DNA of 64,000 nucleotides, taken from assembly GCF_900109515.1 (NCBI RefSeq), contig NZ_FOBD01000001.1, forward strand, positions 248,001 through 312,000, read 5' to 3'. A program made the translations under genes and the position numbers. Below, one piece after another: positions 52,058 through 61,192 of the stretch. How positions within the stretch are numbered: the first letter of the stretch is position 1; each line of letters starts with the position of its first letter. A model generated the notes under the pieces. The model worked only from the letters and a program-made list of their open reading frames with translations, searched no databases and was not told the DNA's origin. Source of the DNA: Paenibacillus sp. OK003 (GTDB lineage Bacteria > Bacillota > Bacilli > Paenibacillales > Paenibacillaceae).

Positions 52058-52082
52058 GTTATCTTTCCCAATCTCCCAAAAG

Positions 52083-52131
52083 GGCCATGACACGTACCGT
52101 GCAAACAAACGGATATGTGCATGGCCTTCTA
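52083..52131 (+). terminator. Possible terminator after the peroxidase gene
   Basis: GGCCATG pairs with CATGGCC (about 52084-52090 and 52121-52127) with a long loop, followed by TTCTATATTT. Moderate support. Confidence 0.4.
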
Positions 52132-52219
52132 TATTTCAAAAGTCTGTCCGGTACTATCCGACATGATGTGAAACGGGTAAAATGGTAAGAAACCTCTCCA
52201 GAACAGGAGGTACTTGAAC

Positions 52220-53080
52220 GTGCCAAGTGTAATGCAATTTAGTGGTCCATTGGAATATAGCTATCGCTCCACCAGCACGTACGACCCTGGAGCATCGGAC
52301 GGATTTCATTCGCATCCTCAATATGAGGTGTACTATTTTCATGATGGCGAATGCACCTATCTCATTGGAGATCGAGTCTACAACCTTGAACCGGGTGACC
52401 TGGTCCTGATGCATGGCATGACCCTTCATCGGCCACATCCAATGCCAGGCAAACCTTATGTGCGAACGACGCTGCACTTTGATCCCTCGGCCATCCGCAG
52501 CAGTCTGCACCCGGACCGGGTGAGCGAGGTGTTAAAGCCGTTCGAAGAACTGAGAAACTGCCGGATCAATCTGACAGGCAATATTCGCTCCGAATTCGAA
52601 GCCTTGCTGTTGAGTCTGCATCAGCTTACCGTGAATTCGGGGGATTTCAAAGAGGAACGCATGAACGTTCGTTTATGTGACCTGCTGTATGTTATAGCTG
52701 GAATCTGCCGAGGCAGGGTCGAGGACCACCTTCCCTCTTCCGAGAAGGAGCGGCATGTACAGCATATCATTGCTTATGTCGAAACTCATTATATGGAGGA
52801 CATTGGGCTGGATGATCTGGCAAGTGAGCTTCATCTGTCCAAGCCTTATCTGGCCGGATTGTTTAAAGAAATGACGGGTAGTACCATATTTAAATATGTG
52901 TATGACCGTCGCATTAATCAGGCCAAGCTGTTATTCCAGTTCCAGCCGGATATCAGTGTGACAGAGGCCAGCCGGTTGGCAGGGTTCAAACGTTTATCCC
53001 ATTTCAGTCGAATGTTCAAACAAAGTGTAGGGTGTGCACCAGATCTGTACCGTAGTCGATTACATCGTTCGTTTGATTAA
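52220..53080 (+). CDS. AraC family transcriptional regulator
   Basis: A 286-residue regulator. The N-terminal cupin sensor contains HPQYEVYYFHDGECTYLIGD (near 34-53). The C-terminal double helix-turn-helix spans about 180-286 (LASELHLSKPYLAGLFKEMT, then FKRLSHFSRMFKQSVGC). AGGAGG (52204-52209) supports GTG 52220 over TTG 52214. No operon partner is evident; the thioesterase gene follows on the same strand. Effector unknown. Confidence 0.88.
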   Translation: MPSVMQFSGPLEYSYRSTSTYDPGASDGFHSHPQYEVYYFHDGECTYLIGDRVYNLEPGDLVLMHGMTLHRPHPMPGKPYVRTTLHFDPSAIRSSLHPDRVSEVLKPFEELRNCRINLTGNIRSEFEALLLSLHQLTVNSGDFKEERMNVRLCDLLYVIAGICRGRVEDHLPSSEKERHVQHIIAYVETHYMEDIGLDDLASELHLSKPYLAGLFKEMTGSTIFKYVYDRRINQAKLLFQFQPDISVTEASRLAGFKRLSHFSRMFKQSVGCAPDLYRSRLHRSFD

Positions 53081-53135
53081 TGTAGCGTTACGGATCAAAA
53101 ATTTTACATGCTGCACAGCCTGAGGAGGTTACTGA

Positions 53136-53906
53136 ATGCAATCAGAACAACCATTCAAGCTTGATTACCGAATTGGATCAGCCGATGCCGATTACAGATC
53201 ACAATGTCGTCCATCTGCTTTACTGGAGCATATGCAGTTGGCAGCAGACCGCGATTTAGCAGGTATGGGAGTTACCGTATCGCAGATGCTGGATCAGGGA
53301 TTGGGCTGGATGCTGTTAACGACAGATGTCACGATCATACGCCCAGCCCGATTGGAAGAAGAAGTATCCTTGCAGACGTGGCATAAAGAAAATAAAGGTG
53401 TGACATGGTTAAGGGACTATATCCTTACAGATCGAGAGGGAACACATTTGGCTGAGGCTCGTACGGCTTGGGCATTGGTCGATCTGAAGAAACGCAGAGT
53501 CGTCAGACCATCAGCTCTGCCTTTTGAAGTGAAATCGCATCCCGATTTATCCTTAGGTGAACCCCCTGCTAAAGTGACCGTCCCCTCTGAACTTAGCTTG
53601 CAGGAACAATATCGTCTAACTGTACAATACAGCAGCACAGACAGTAATGGTCATATGAACAACGCCCGGTATGCAGACGTCTGTTGTGATGCATTAACAC
53701 TGGATGAACTGGATGCAGGTGTGACCCGCCTGCAAATTTCATATCATCGTGAGATACGTATGCAGGAGCAAATGATTGTTGAGCGTTCAGAGGTTACAGA
53801 GGGAGCTGTGTGGATTCGAGGGAGATTGGCTGAAGAGAATGAGAGTATTATTTTTGAAGCCAAATTGAGCCTCGGAGACACCACCGCTTCGCACATTAAT
53901 CAATAA
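53136..53906 (+). CDS. Acyl-ACP thioesterase
   Basis: A 256-residue double hot-dog-fold acyl-ACP thioesterase that releases free fatty acids. The N-terminal hot-dog domain has ADYRSQCRPSALLEHMQLAA, and the C-terminal one SSTDSNGHMNNARYADVCCD (near 167-186), where the N/H residues are typical of the active site. GAGGAGG precedes the ATG. Confidence 0.88.
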   Translation: MQSEQPFKLDYRIGSADADYRSQCRPSALLEHMQLAADRDLAGMGVTVSQMLDQGLGWMLLTTDVTIIRPARLEEEVSLQTWHKENKGVTWLRDYILTDREGTHLAEARTAWALVDLKKRRVVRPSALPFEVKSHPDLSLGEPPAKVTVPSELSLQEQYRLTVQYSSTDSNGHMNNARYADVCCDALTLDELDAGVTRLQISYHREIRMQEQMIVERSEVTEGAVWIRGRLAEENESIIFEAKLSLGDTTASHINQ

Positions 53907-53932
53907 AATGGAATTGAATACAACTAGATAAA

Positions 53933-53961
53933 GTCAACCAGCCTGTTTTGGTTGGCTTTTT
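53933..53961 (+). terminator. Terminator after the thioesterase gene
   Basis: GTCAACCA (53933-53940) pairs with TGGTTGGC (53949-53956), with one G-U pair, then TTTTT. Confidence 0.8.
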
Positions 53962-54095
53962 GCTATTTTACCTCCTGAAGCAGACATAGATGCACCTGTT
54001 ACGTTCATCTCATAATACCCGCCGTGTTTAGAAGCCAGACAGAAAAGGTAAAAGAAGGGTAAATGAAAAAAATGAAAACTGAGGAGGAATCACGA

Positions 54096-54341
54096 ATGAA
54101 AGAGTGCACACCGGATCAAAATAACAAGGATGCACATCAGGATCGTTCCCATGACAATCCGGAGCAGTATGCAACAGAGCAGGAAAGTTTGCTTGACCGA
54201 TATGAAGAAGAGCAGACGGCGGACCCCATTCCGATGGAAGATCTGAATATGGAGAAGCAGGAGGAGAAGAATAAGGATCAGACCAAGAGCAATTCGTCAT
54301 CGGAAGAGAAATATCGAGCAGATTATCGCGAATCGCAGTGA
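54096..54341 (+). CDS. Small acidic hydrophilic protein
   Basis: An 81-residue, highly charged, Glu/Gln/Asp-rich protein without hydrophobic segments, probably disordered. GAGGAGG precedes ATG 54096; the frame is open from 54063, but that start has no ribosome site. Function unknown. Confidence 0.6.
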   Translation: MKECTPDQNNKDAHQDRSHDNPEQYATEQESLLDRYEEEQTADPIPMEDLNMEKQEEKNKDQTKSNSSSEEKYRADYRESQ

Positions 54342-54438
54342 TCCGAATCAATTCAATTGCGGTTAAAAATGAGTACTTAATTCCCCCTATTCAGAAGGGA
54401 ATGACTAGATGTACATTTAGTGAAAATAAAATAGTTTG

Positions 54439-54467
54439 TTGACTAATGTATGTTACTATATTATAGT
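54439..54467 (+). promoter_or_regulatory. Sigma-A promoter of the nitroreductase gene
   Basis: TTGACT (54439-54444), a 17-base spacer and TATAGT (54462-54467) form a good promoter. The start codon is 48 bases downstream. Confidence 0.6.
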
Positions 54468-54514
54468 TACTGTGTTGGCAATTTAGGAAATACCATTTTG
54501 GGAGGCGAATATTT

Positions 54515-55117
54515 ATGTCTACATCTTTCTTTGAAGCGTTGAAAAACAGAAGATCTTATTATGGAATCAGCAAGGAATCCACAATCTCGGATGCTAAAAT
54601 CCAGGAAATCGTGGAAGAAGCGGTAAAATACACTCCGACTTCATTCAACTCACAAACATCTCGTGCCGTAGTATTGCTCGGTGAACAACACGACAAACTG
54701 TGGAATCACACGGAAGAAATTTTGCGTGAAGTGGTTGGCAATGCAGAAGCTTTCCAATCCACAGCTGAGAAAATGGCTGGATTCCGCAGCGGATACGGTA
54801 CAGTACTCTTTTTCGAAGACAACAATGTGATTGCGCAGCTACAACAAAATTTTGCAGCTTATGCGGATAACTTCCCGATCTGGGCGAACCAATCCAACGG
54901 TATGTTGCAACTGGTGATCTGGACTGCTTTGGAGCAAGAAGGTTTGGGAGCTTCCCTGCAGCACTATAACCCGCTGATTGACGAGAAGGTCAAACAGGAA
55001 TGGAACATTCCCGAGAACTGGAGACTGATCGCTCAAATGCCATTCGGCAAACCAACAGCAACACCAGGCGAGAAAGAATTCCAACCGGTTGAACAACGTG
55101 TAAAAGTACACAAGTAA
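54515..55117 (+). CDS. Nitroreductase family protein
   Basis: A 200-residue FMN-dependent oxidoreductase of the YtzH/NfnB-like group. RRSYYGIS (near 12) binds the FMN phosphate, PTSFNSQTSRAVVL follows, and GLGASLQHYNP near 146 is typical of the fatty-acid-repression/YdfN-like subgroup. GGGAGGCG precedes the ATG. Likely reduces quinones or nitro compounds. Confidence 0.88.
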   Translation: MSTSFFEALKNRRSYYGISKESTISDAKIQEIVEEAVKYTPTSFNSQTSRAVVLLGEQHDKLWNHTEEILREVVGNAEAFQSTAEKMAGFRSGYGTVLFFEDNNVIAQLQQNFAAYADNFPIWANQSNGMLQLVIWTALEQEGLGASLQHYNPLIDEKVKQEWNIPENWRLIAQMPFGKPTATPGEKEFQPVEQRVKVHK

Positions 55118-55204
55118 GACTTTTGCTTGAATCGAACGTTGACCTTAATTGAAAAGATTGAGGTGCCTCGTTTCAGCGAATTTCCCAATATTTAACCACA
55201 TACG

Positions 55205-55262
55205 GCCTCGCTTCAATTTGATACGATGATGTAGATCGTACTCCAATGAAGCGAGGCTTTTT
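55205..55262 (+). terminator. Terminator between the nitroreductase and SLH genes
   Basis: GCCTCGCTTCA (55205-55215) pairs perfectly with TGAAGCGAGGC (55247-55257) across 31 bases, then TTTTT. The next start codon begins only four bases after the T-run. Confidence 0.85.
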
Positions 55263-55265
55263 GAT

Positions 55266-56897
55266 GTGAATAATAAAATATACAAACGTACCCGGCGAAA
55301 GCTATGGAATGCTATTTTGTGCGGCGTACTGGCGATAGGATCAATCTCCATCGGTGAATCCACAGCTCAGGCAGCAGCGTCTCAGCAGGTGTTCAAGGAT
55401 ACAACCTCCAGTTATGCCAAGGATGCCATTGCACATCTGGTCAAGGCAGGAATTGCTGCCGGAACCACTGAGAATACGTTTGAACCCAAAAAGGCAGTCA
55501 CTCGTGCTGAATTTGCAACATTTGCCGTGAGATTGCTAGGTTTGAAACCTGTTAAAAACAATATTAATCCCTATAACGATGTCAGCATGAACGCATGGTA
55601 TTACGGCAACGTTGCAGCCATGACCAATCTTTCCATTCTTGAGGGCAAGAGTCAGGGCGTGTTCCAGCCAAACGCCTCCATTACTCGGGAAGAAGCGGCT
55701 GCACTGCTGGTAAGGATGCTGAAACAATCCTCCAAATCAACGAACCTTCTGTCATCCACGTATGACGATGCAGCTGAGATATCCGACTGGGCGCGTCCTT
55801 ATGTGCAGACCGTATATCAGCTAGGCTTGATGCGCGGCAGTGATGGCAAGTTTCGCCCGCATGACGAAGTGACCAGAGAAGAGGCAGCAGTGATGCTGGA
55901 TGCCATTTTGCAAAAGAAAACCTGGTCAGATCAGCTGAAAGGCGAGGATCAGCTCGGTATTCAGTTGGGATGGCAATATAACGCCTCTACTGCTGAGTTC
56001 AAGAAACAGATCGAACAATCGGAAGCCAACACGCTGGTTCCCCGTTGGTTCTTCCTGAATAGCAGCATGAAAGTCACGGATCTCACGGACACATCGTTAT
56101 TATCCTGGGCATCTGCTACAGACAGGCAGGTATGGCCGTTGCTTGGCAATCGTTCGAACCCAGACCTTACCCACCAGATGTTATCGAGCTCAGCCAACCG
56201 GGCGTCGGTGATCTCACAGGTCACCTCTTTGGTGAAAACATATAAACTGGATGGCATTAACGTGGATTTCGAGAACGTACTGCCAGCTGATCGCGAAGGA
56301 ATGACCGCATTTATTACCTCGCTGACAACGGCTTTGCACGCTCTGGGCGCTGTTGTGTCTGTAGATGTATCACCCGATCTGGGGACAGATTGGACCGATG
56401 CATTTGATTATGCGCAATTAGGCGCTGTATCGGATTACATGGTACTGATGGGATATGAGGAACATTGGAACGGCGATCCGCAAGCAGGGTCTGTGGCATC
56501 TCTTCCTTGGGTTGAAAGGGCTTTGGATACGATGCTCGCTGAGGTCGTTCGCGCCAAAACAATTCAGGCTCTACCCTTATATACACGGGATTGGTCTTCC
56601 GTTAATCCGGCAGCCAGTTCATGGGATATCACCCTGGCAGAACAGGGAACTCGTGCACGAGCTTCAGGTTCCGTGAGACGATGGGATGCAGATCTGGTCC
56701 AATATGTCATCGGCTATAACAGTAACGGTTCGCCGAGATATATATGGGCAGAGGACAGTCGTTCATTATCGGCGAAAGTAATGATGAGCGGAGAGCGTAA
56801 TATTGCCGGATTGGCCTACTGGTATATGGGCGGAGAGACGGCAGATGTATGGAATGCCATTTCGAACGCTTCACGATTTGAATCATACATTTTCTAA
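55266..56897 (+). CDS. S-layer-anchored GH18-like glycosidase
   Basis: A 543-residue secreted protein. The signal peptide is about 1-38 (ending AQAAA). Three SLH domains follow (about 42-90, 98-150, 158-210), which bind pyruvylated cell wall polymer. The C-terminal part is a GH18-type barrel: DGINVDFENV near 329-338 supplies the DxxDxE catalytic motif, and YMVLMGYEEHW follows. It resembles spore or wall glucosidases (YaaH-like). The GTG start lies just after the terminator hairpin, whose 3' arm contains the only ribosome-site-like sequence (GCGAGG). Confidence 0.88.
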   Translation: MNNKIYKRTRRKLWNAILCGVLAIGSISIGESTAQAAASQQVFKDTTSSYAKDAIAHLVKAGIAAGTTENTFEPKKAVTRAEFATFAVRLLGLKPVKNNINPYNDVSMNAWYYGNVAAMTNLSILEGKSQGVFQPNASITREEAAALLVRMLKQSSKSTNLLSSTYDDAAEISDWARPYVQTVYQLGLMRGSDGKFRPHDEVTREEAAVMLDAILQKKTWSDQLKGEDQLGIQLGWQYNASTAEFKKQIEQSEANTLVPRWFFLNSSMKVTDLTDTSLLSWASATDRQVWPLLGNRSNPDLTHQMLSSSANRASVISQVTSLVKTYKLDGINVDFENVLPADREGMTAFITSLTTALHALGAVVSVDVSPDLGTDWTDAFDYAQLGAVSDYMVLMGYEEHWNGDPQAGSVASLPWVERALDTMLAEVVRAKTIQALPLYTRDWSSVNPAASSWDITLAEQGTRARASGSVRRWDADLVQYVIGYNSNGSPRYIWAEDSRSLSAKVMMSGERNIAGLAYWYMGGETADVWNAISNASRFESYIF

Positions 56898-56927
56898 ATT
56901 CCCGAAATTATAATTCTTTCTTAAACC

Positions 56928-56971
56928 AACCCAAACACACCGTTATTCAGACGGATGGTTTGGGTTATTTT
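56928..56971 (+). terminator. Terminator after the SLH-GH18 gene
   Basis: AACCCAAAC (56928-56936) pairs perfectly with GTTTGGGTT (56958-56966), then ATTTT. Confidence 0.8.
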
Positions 56972-57095
56972 ATTTTGGTAAAAGCTAAGTTGTAATGAAT
57001 CACGTTTGATTTTGGTTGAACGGTGTAAATGGATAGAAGGATAGTGAACTGTCCAATAACATATAAGAGATAGAAGCATAGGAGGGAGATGGAGC

Positions 57096-58025
57096 ATGCG
57101 AGAGTATGATTGCATCATAGTAGGTGGAGGACTCGCAGGACTTCAGGCAGCCATTCAGATGGGGCGTTACTCTTCCCACCGGGTATTGGTGGTGGACGCA
57201 GGAGAAGGCAGATCAACGTTATGCCGAACCTATCATAATATTCTCGGTTTCCCCGATGGAGTATCTGGTGAAGAGCTGCGCTCCAAAGGCAGAATGCAGG
57301 CAGAGCAGACAGGGGTAGTTTTTGAAAAAGACCGTATCATTAAGGCAGGACGCCGGGGAGAACAAATTCAATTGTTCGGCTCTTCCGGCTCTGAATATAT
57401 GGCAAAAACAGTCTTACTGGCAACCGGACTAACGGACAGAATACCCGCTATTCCGGGATTAAGGCCTACGTTGGGACGAACAGTATATGTGTGCCCGGAT
57501 TGCGATGGATATGAGATTCAGGATCAGCGCACGATATTGCTTGGTTCAGGCGAAGCCGGTGCAAACATGGCTATGGTTTTGATTCAACGTACCAATGAGT
57601 TGTTGTACATCAACCATGAGCAGTCGCCAATCTCTGCTGAGCTTCATCGAAGCATGAAAGAGGCAGGAGTTCGTTACCTTGAGGCGGCCGTCCAAGAAGT
57701 GCAACAGATGGAGGATGGCCATATTACGGGTGTGCTGACGGAAGATGGACAGATATATGAGTCGGAGCGTGGATTTGTCGCGTTTGGAGGCAATCGTGTG
57801 CATTATGAACTGGCAGAGCAGCTTGGAGCCGTCATCGCGGATAATAAACACGTGGAAGCTAACCCGCGCAGCATGCAGGCCGCGCCTAATGTATGGATTG
57901 CCGGGGATCTGGGTCTGCACGCGGAACAAGCTACGGTTGCCATGGGCGAAGGTTCAATTGCAGCGATCTGGATTCACAAGGCATTGCAACAGATGGAAAA
58001 GGAAAATAAGGTGAAGCAGATTTAA
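57096..58025 (+). CDS. Thioredoxin reductase-like FAD/NAD(P) oxidoreductase
   Basis: A 309-residue two-dinucleotide-binding-domain flavoprotein. The FAD site is GGGLAGLQAA (near 10-19), and the redox-type motif CPDCDGYE (near 132) stands where thioredoxin reductase has CxxC. The second dinucleotide motif is GSGEAGANMA (near 150), and the C-terminal GDLG contacts FAD. GGAGGGAG precedes the ATG. Its thiol partner is unknown. Confidence 0.85.
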   Translation: MREYDCIIVGGGLAGLQAAIQMGRYSSHRVLVVDAGEGRSTLCRTYHNILGFPDGVSGEELRSKGRMQAEQTGVVFEKDRIIKAGRRGEQIQLFGSSGSEYMAKTVLLATGLTDRIPAIPGLRPTLGRTVYVCPDCDGYEIQDQRTILLGSGEAGANMAMVLIQRTNELLYINHEQSPISAELHRSMKEAGVRYLEAAVQEVQQMEDGHITGVLTEDGQIYESERGFVAFGGNRVHYELAEQLGAVIADNKHVEANPRSMQAAPNVWIAGDLGLHAEQATVAMGEGSIAAIWIHKALQQMEKENKVKQI

Positions 58026-58090
58026 ACGCAAATTAAAAAGCCGATTAAAATGCAGATGGAGAACAGCCCCGTTCATAGAAAAAACAGTTT

Positions 58091-58134
58091 AAAAAGTCCC
58101 CCGACCGTTGTGACTAAGGTTGGAGGACTTTTTG
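58091..58134. terminator. Bidirectional terminator between convergent genes
   Basis: AAAAAGTCC (58091-58099) pairs with GGACTTTTT (58125-58133), continued inside by CCGACC and GGTTGG. The A-run and T-run on the two sides suit both the flavoprotein gene and the small - strand gene. Confidence 0.85.
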
Positions 58135-58172
58135 CGTTGCACGTAAACCTCTTGCATAAGGATGGTCAGAAT

Positions 58173-58361
58173 TTATTTGCTGTTTGTATTGCGGATTTCG
58201 GTTGTTTGGGCTTTGTGAGGATGAGTGATGTTGTCCACGATTTCTCCTACGGCTTCTTCAATCATGTCCGTTGGGCCGGGATTGTCCGGGTCGGGTTGAA
58301 TAATTGTATTCACACCAGGCTGTAGATCTTTGTTTTTTCGTTCTTTTTTATGTTCGTTCAT
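58173..58361 (-). CDS. Small hydrophilic protein
   Basis: A 62-residue charged protein without hydrophobic stretches. It has a basic start (MNEHKKERKNKDL) and an acidic centre (TDMIEEAVGEIVDNI). A strong AAGGAGGAA ribosome site on the - strand shows that it is translated. It resembles small spore or stress-related proteins in general character only. Confidence 0.6.
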   Translation of the reverse strand: MNEHKKERKNKDLQPGVNTIIQPDPDNPGPTDMIEEAVGEIVDNITHPHKAQTTEIRNTNSK

Positions 58362-58490
58362 GGAAAATTCCTCCTTATTCAGGTATGTTTAAGGTGTTCC
58401 TTAACATATCCAATCCTTGTGATGTATATGTAAACGATTAACCAATCAAATCAAATTGAAACGATATGTGTTAAGGGAGGAAGAGTTCAT

Positions 58491-59936
58491 CTGTTCAAAA
58501 AAACGAGCATGCTCCTGTTACTTCTGATTTTATGTGTGTGGACATATTGGAGAACGGATAGCGATGATCAGAATCCATATCTGATTACCGACTACAGCCG
58601 CCTTCATCCGGTTAAGGTTGAACGTGTGGTCGAAGGTCATGAAGAGCAGCAGCTCGTTGAACTGCTGAAGGAAGCCCGAGAGCGGAACTTGACGATATCG
58701 ATTGCCGGGCAGCGCCATAGTCAGGGAGGACACACTTATTATAAAGACGGCATTGTCATAGACATGACCTCGTATAACAAAGTGCTGGAAGTCAATACCG
58801 ATGCCAAAAAGGTGCGTGTGCAGGCTGGGGCGACCTGGGCTGACGTACAGCGAGCCATTAACCCATATGGACTGGCGGTCAAAAATATGCAGTCCCAGAA
58901 TATTTTCACCATAGGCGGATCTATCAGTGTAAATGCACATGGTCGAGAGCTTCAGCAGGGTTCCTTGATTGAAAGTGTCGATTCCTTTCATCTCTTGACG
59001 GCAGATGGTCAGATTCGGCAAGTGAGTCGCACGGAGAATGCAGAGCTTTTCCCGCTTGTACTTGGGGGTTACGGACTGTTTGGGGTGATCCTGGACGTTA
59101 CGTTGACGTTAACGGATGATGAAGTCTATCGTCTCACAACGGAGCAGGTGCAGGTCGAGGACTACCCGTCTTATTTTCAAAAGAATATCCTGGGAGACTC
59201 GATGATGCGTATGCATCTGGCCCGAATTTCAGTTCACTCCGGTGAAGGCTACTTTCGCGAGATGTACGCATTGAATTATGCCTCTGATCCAACGGCTTCA
59301 CTGGATGATTATAATCATCTGGATGAACGTGAAAGGGGCGTACTTCCCAGCAAACTCCTGTTCAACCTGAACCGTGAATTCGAATGGGGGCGGGCCTGGT
59401 TTTGGCCGCTGCAGCAGCGGTACTTCGAGTCACAGGATGGCAAGAGGCTCAGCCGCAACAATGCGATGGCTTCTGCGTCTGCCTTCATGGAGTATCACCA
59501 GCCCGGTGAAAATGATCTGTTGCAGGAATATTTTATTCCGGTGGATGCCTTCCCCGCATTTGTTCAGGAGATGGGTGAGATTGTATCCCAGGAGCAATTG
59601 GATCTGCTTAACATTACAGTCAGGTATGCGAAACATGATGAAGAAGCTGTGCTTTCCTATGCAACGCAGGATATGTTCGGACTCGTCTGTTTATTTCACG
59701 CTTCATTGTCCGAGGAAGAACAAGGGAAGTTCAAGGACGGTATGCAGCAGCTGATAGATGCCGTCCTTCGATATAACGGAACATATTATCTGCCCTATGC
59801 AGGTTATGCAACTTCAGAGCAATTCGAACAGGCCTATCCACGAAAGAATGAGTTTTTTGCAGCCAAAGAAAAGGTGGATCCGAATCATTTATTTATGAAC
59901 TATTTTATGGAGCAGTATGGAGGAAATCATCCATGA
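58491..59936 (+). CDS. FAD-linked oxidase, D-arabinono-lactone oxidase type
   Basis: A 481-residue VAO/ALO-family flavoprotein. An N-terminal hydrophobic segment (LLLLLILCVW) suggests membrane anchoring. The FAD domain has SIAGQRHSQGGHTYY (near 75-89) and IGGSISVNAHGRELQQGSLI (near 143-162). The C-terminal end KVDPNHLFMNYF is typical of aldonolactone oxidases. GGGAGG (58475-58480) sits ten bases before CTG 58491; the first ATG (58509) is too far away. It overlaps the next gene by ATGA. Confidence 0.82.
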   Translation: MFKKTSMLLLLLILCVWTYWRTDSDDQNPYLITDYSRLHPVKVERVVEGHEEQQLVELLKEARERNLTISIAGQRHSQGGHTYYKDGIVIDMTSYNKVLEVNTDAKKVRVQAGATWADVQRAINPYGLAVKNMQSQNIFTIGGSISVNAHGRELQQGSLIESVDSFHLLTADGQIRQVSRTENAELFPLVLGGYGLFGVILDVTLTLTDDEVYRLTTEQVQVEDYPSYFQKNILGDSMMRMHLARISVHSGEGYFREMYALNYASDPTASLDDYNHLDERERGVLPSKLLFNLNREFEWGRAWFWPLQQRYFESQDGKRLSRNNAMASASAFMEYHQPGENDLLQEYFIPVDAFPAFVQEMGEIVSQEQLDLLNITVRYAKHDEEAVLSYATQDMFGLVCLFHASLSEEEQGKFKDGMQQLIDAVLRYNGTYYLPYAGYATSEQFEQAYPRKNEFFAAKEKVDPNHLFMNYFMEQYGGNHP

Positions 59937-60487
59937 ATATCAAGTGGCTTGTTCGATCTCAAAGTATTGTTACGCTCGCTTCGGGCATGATTTATCCGTA
60001 TTATCTTTTGTTTCTCAAAAATCTGGGTAACAGCTTCTCCAAATATGGGCTTGCTTTTGCCGTATTTACAATCAGTTCGGCTGCTGCTTCGCAATGGCTC
60101 GCTCCCCGGATGGATCGACACGCCAAGCAGTGGCTCATTGTAAGTTCGGTGGGGATGGCCGCAGCCATGATTGCATTTCCGTGGGTCATTTCCTACATCT
60201 GGGTGCTGCTGCTGCAAATGATGATGGGGACATGCAATGCGATGCAGCGAATGAGTGAACGGGTGCTGCTCGCCGATTATACGGTGGCTGGGCAACGGGG
60301 CCCAGCTGTAGGTAACTATCATTTCTGGACATCCGCCGCGTCAGGATTTGCGGTTATTGTTGGCGGTGTGCTGATTGATTGGCTGACAATCGATGTATTA
60401 TTTTATCTGAGTGCCATGCTGTATATGTGGGGAGCTCTGGCAGTATGGCGATTACGAAGCATTTCTGATGAAGCAATAGATGGCTAA
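59933..60487 (+). CDS. Half-size MFS transporter
   Basis: A 184-residue membrane protein with about five to six helices, corresponding to one half of an MFS transporter. SASGFAVIVGGVLIDW (near 134-149) is typical of the end of such a bundle. A full MFS protein has 12 helices. It overlaps the oxidase gene by ATGA. It may dimerise or be a truncated gene. Confidence 0.7.
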   Translation: MNIKWLVRSQSIVTLASGMIYPYYLLFLKNLGNSFSKYGLAFAVFTISSAAASQWLAPRMDRHAKQWLIVSSVGMAAAMIAFPWVISYIWVLLLQMMMGTCNAMQRMSERVLLADYTVAGQRGPAVGNYHFWTSAASGFAVIVGGVLIDWLTIDVLFYLSAMLYMWGALAVWRLRSISDEAIDG

Positions 60488-60603
60488 AGGATAGAAATGG
60501 TCTGATTAATCTCCAGCGAGAAGTTTATATTATAGATAACCTGGTATGATTAAGCATTTTGCTTACATTCCACAAAGCGAGTATTCTCAAGGAGGTTTTT
60601 CAG

Positions 60604-60957
60604 ATGAATGAACAAAATCATGTTATCCATAAAGATGGACAAGTTTCAACCGACAAGGTAGACAATGCGATTGATAAGATTGCGCCGGAGGAACGGGAAC
60701 AGATTTTACAGAACTTTGATACCTTTAAAGGATATCTGGGCAAACGAATTGCAATGGGAGAATCGATTGGACTGGGTGAGGAGCAGATGGCCAAAATCGC
60801 CGAGAAAGTAGCCGACTATTTGGCAGCCCGGGAAGAGCCGCGTAACCGTGAAGAGAAGTTGCTGCAAGAACTATGGAATGTCGGGAAAGAGGAAGAGCGC
60901 CATATGCTGGCTCATATGCTAGTGCGTCTGGCACAAGGTTCAACCCCGAATCATTAG
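60604..60957 (+). CDS. DUF3243 family protein
   Basis: A 117-residue soluble helical protein. NFDTFKGYLGKRIAMGESIG (near 38-57) and the following EEQMAKIAEKVADYLA are typical of DUF3243. CAAGGAGG precedes ATG 60604. Function unknown in Bacillales. Confidence 0.85.
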   Translation: MNEQNHVIHKDGQVSTDKVDNAIDKIAPEEREQILQNFDTFKGYLGKRIAMGESIGLGEEQMAKIAEKVADYLAAREEPRNREEKLLQELWNVGKEEERHMLAHMLVRLAQGSTPNH

Positions 60958-60994
60958 GATCGAACTGAAACTAAAAGCTATGCCAATAGAGACT

Positions 60995-61030
60995 CTGGAT
61001 GCCGAGGCATTCAGGGTTTCTTTTTTTATG
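60995..61030 (+). terminator. Terminator after the DUF3243 gene
   Basis: CTGGATGCC (60995-61003) pairs with GGCATTCAG (61006-61014), with one G-U pair, followed by a long T-run. Confidence 0.85.
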
Positions 61031-61192
61031 ACACCTATTGTAACTATTTTTCATCTGGCTGATACTTTTACAGCGGGTACACCCGGTATGATAGGGAGAG
61101 TAAAAGAAAGATTAAATATTCATATGAGCGTTTGAAGGAAAAGCCTTCCGGTTAAGGAATAGTAACGTTCATAATAAGGAGAGATGCTGCCT

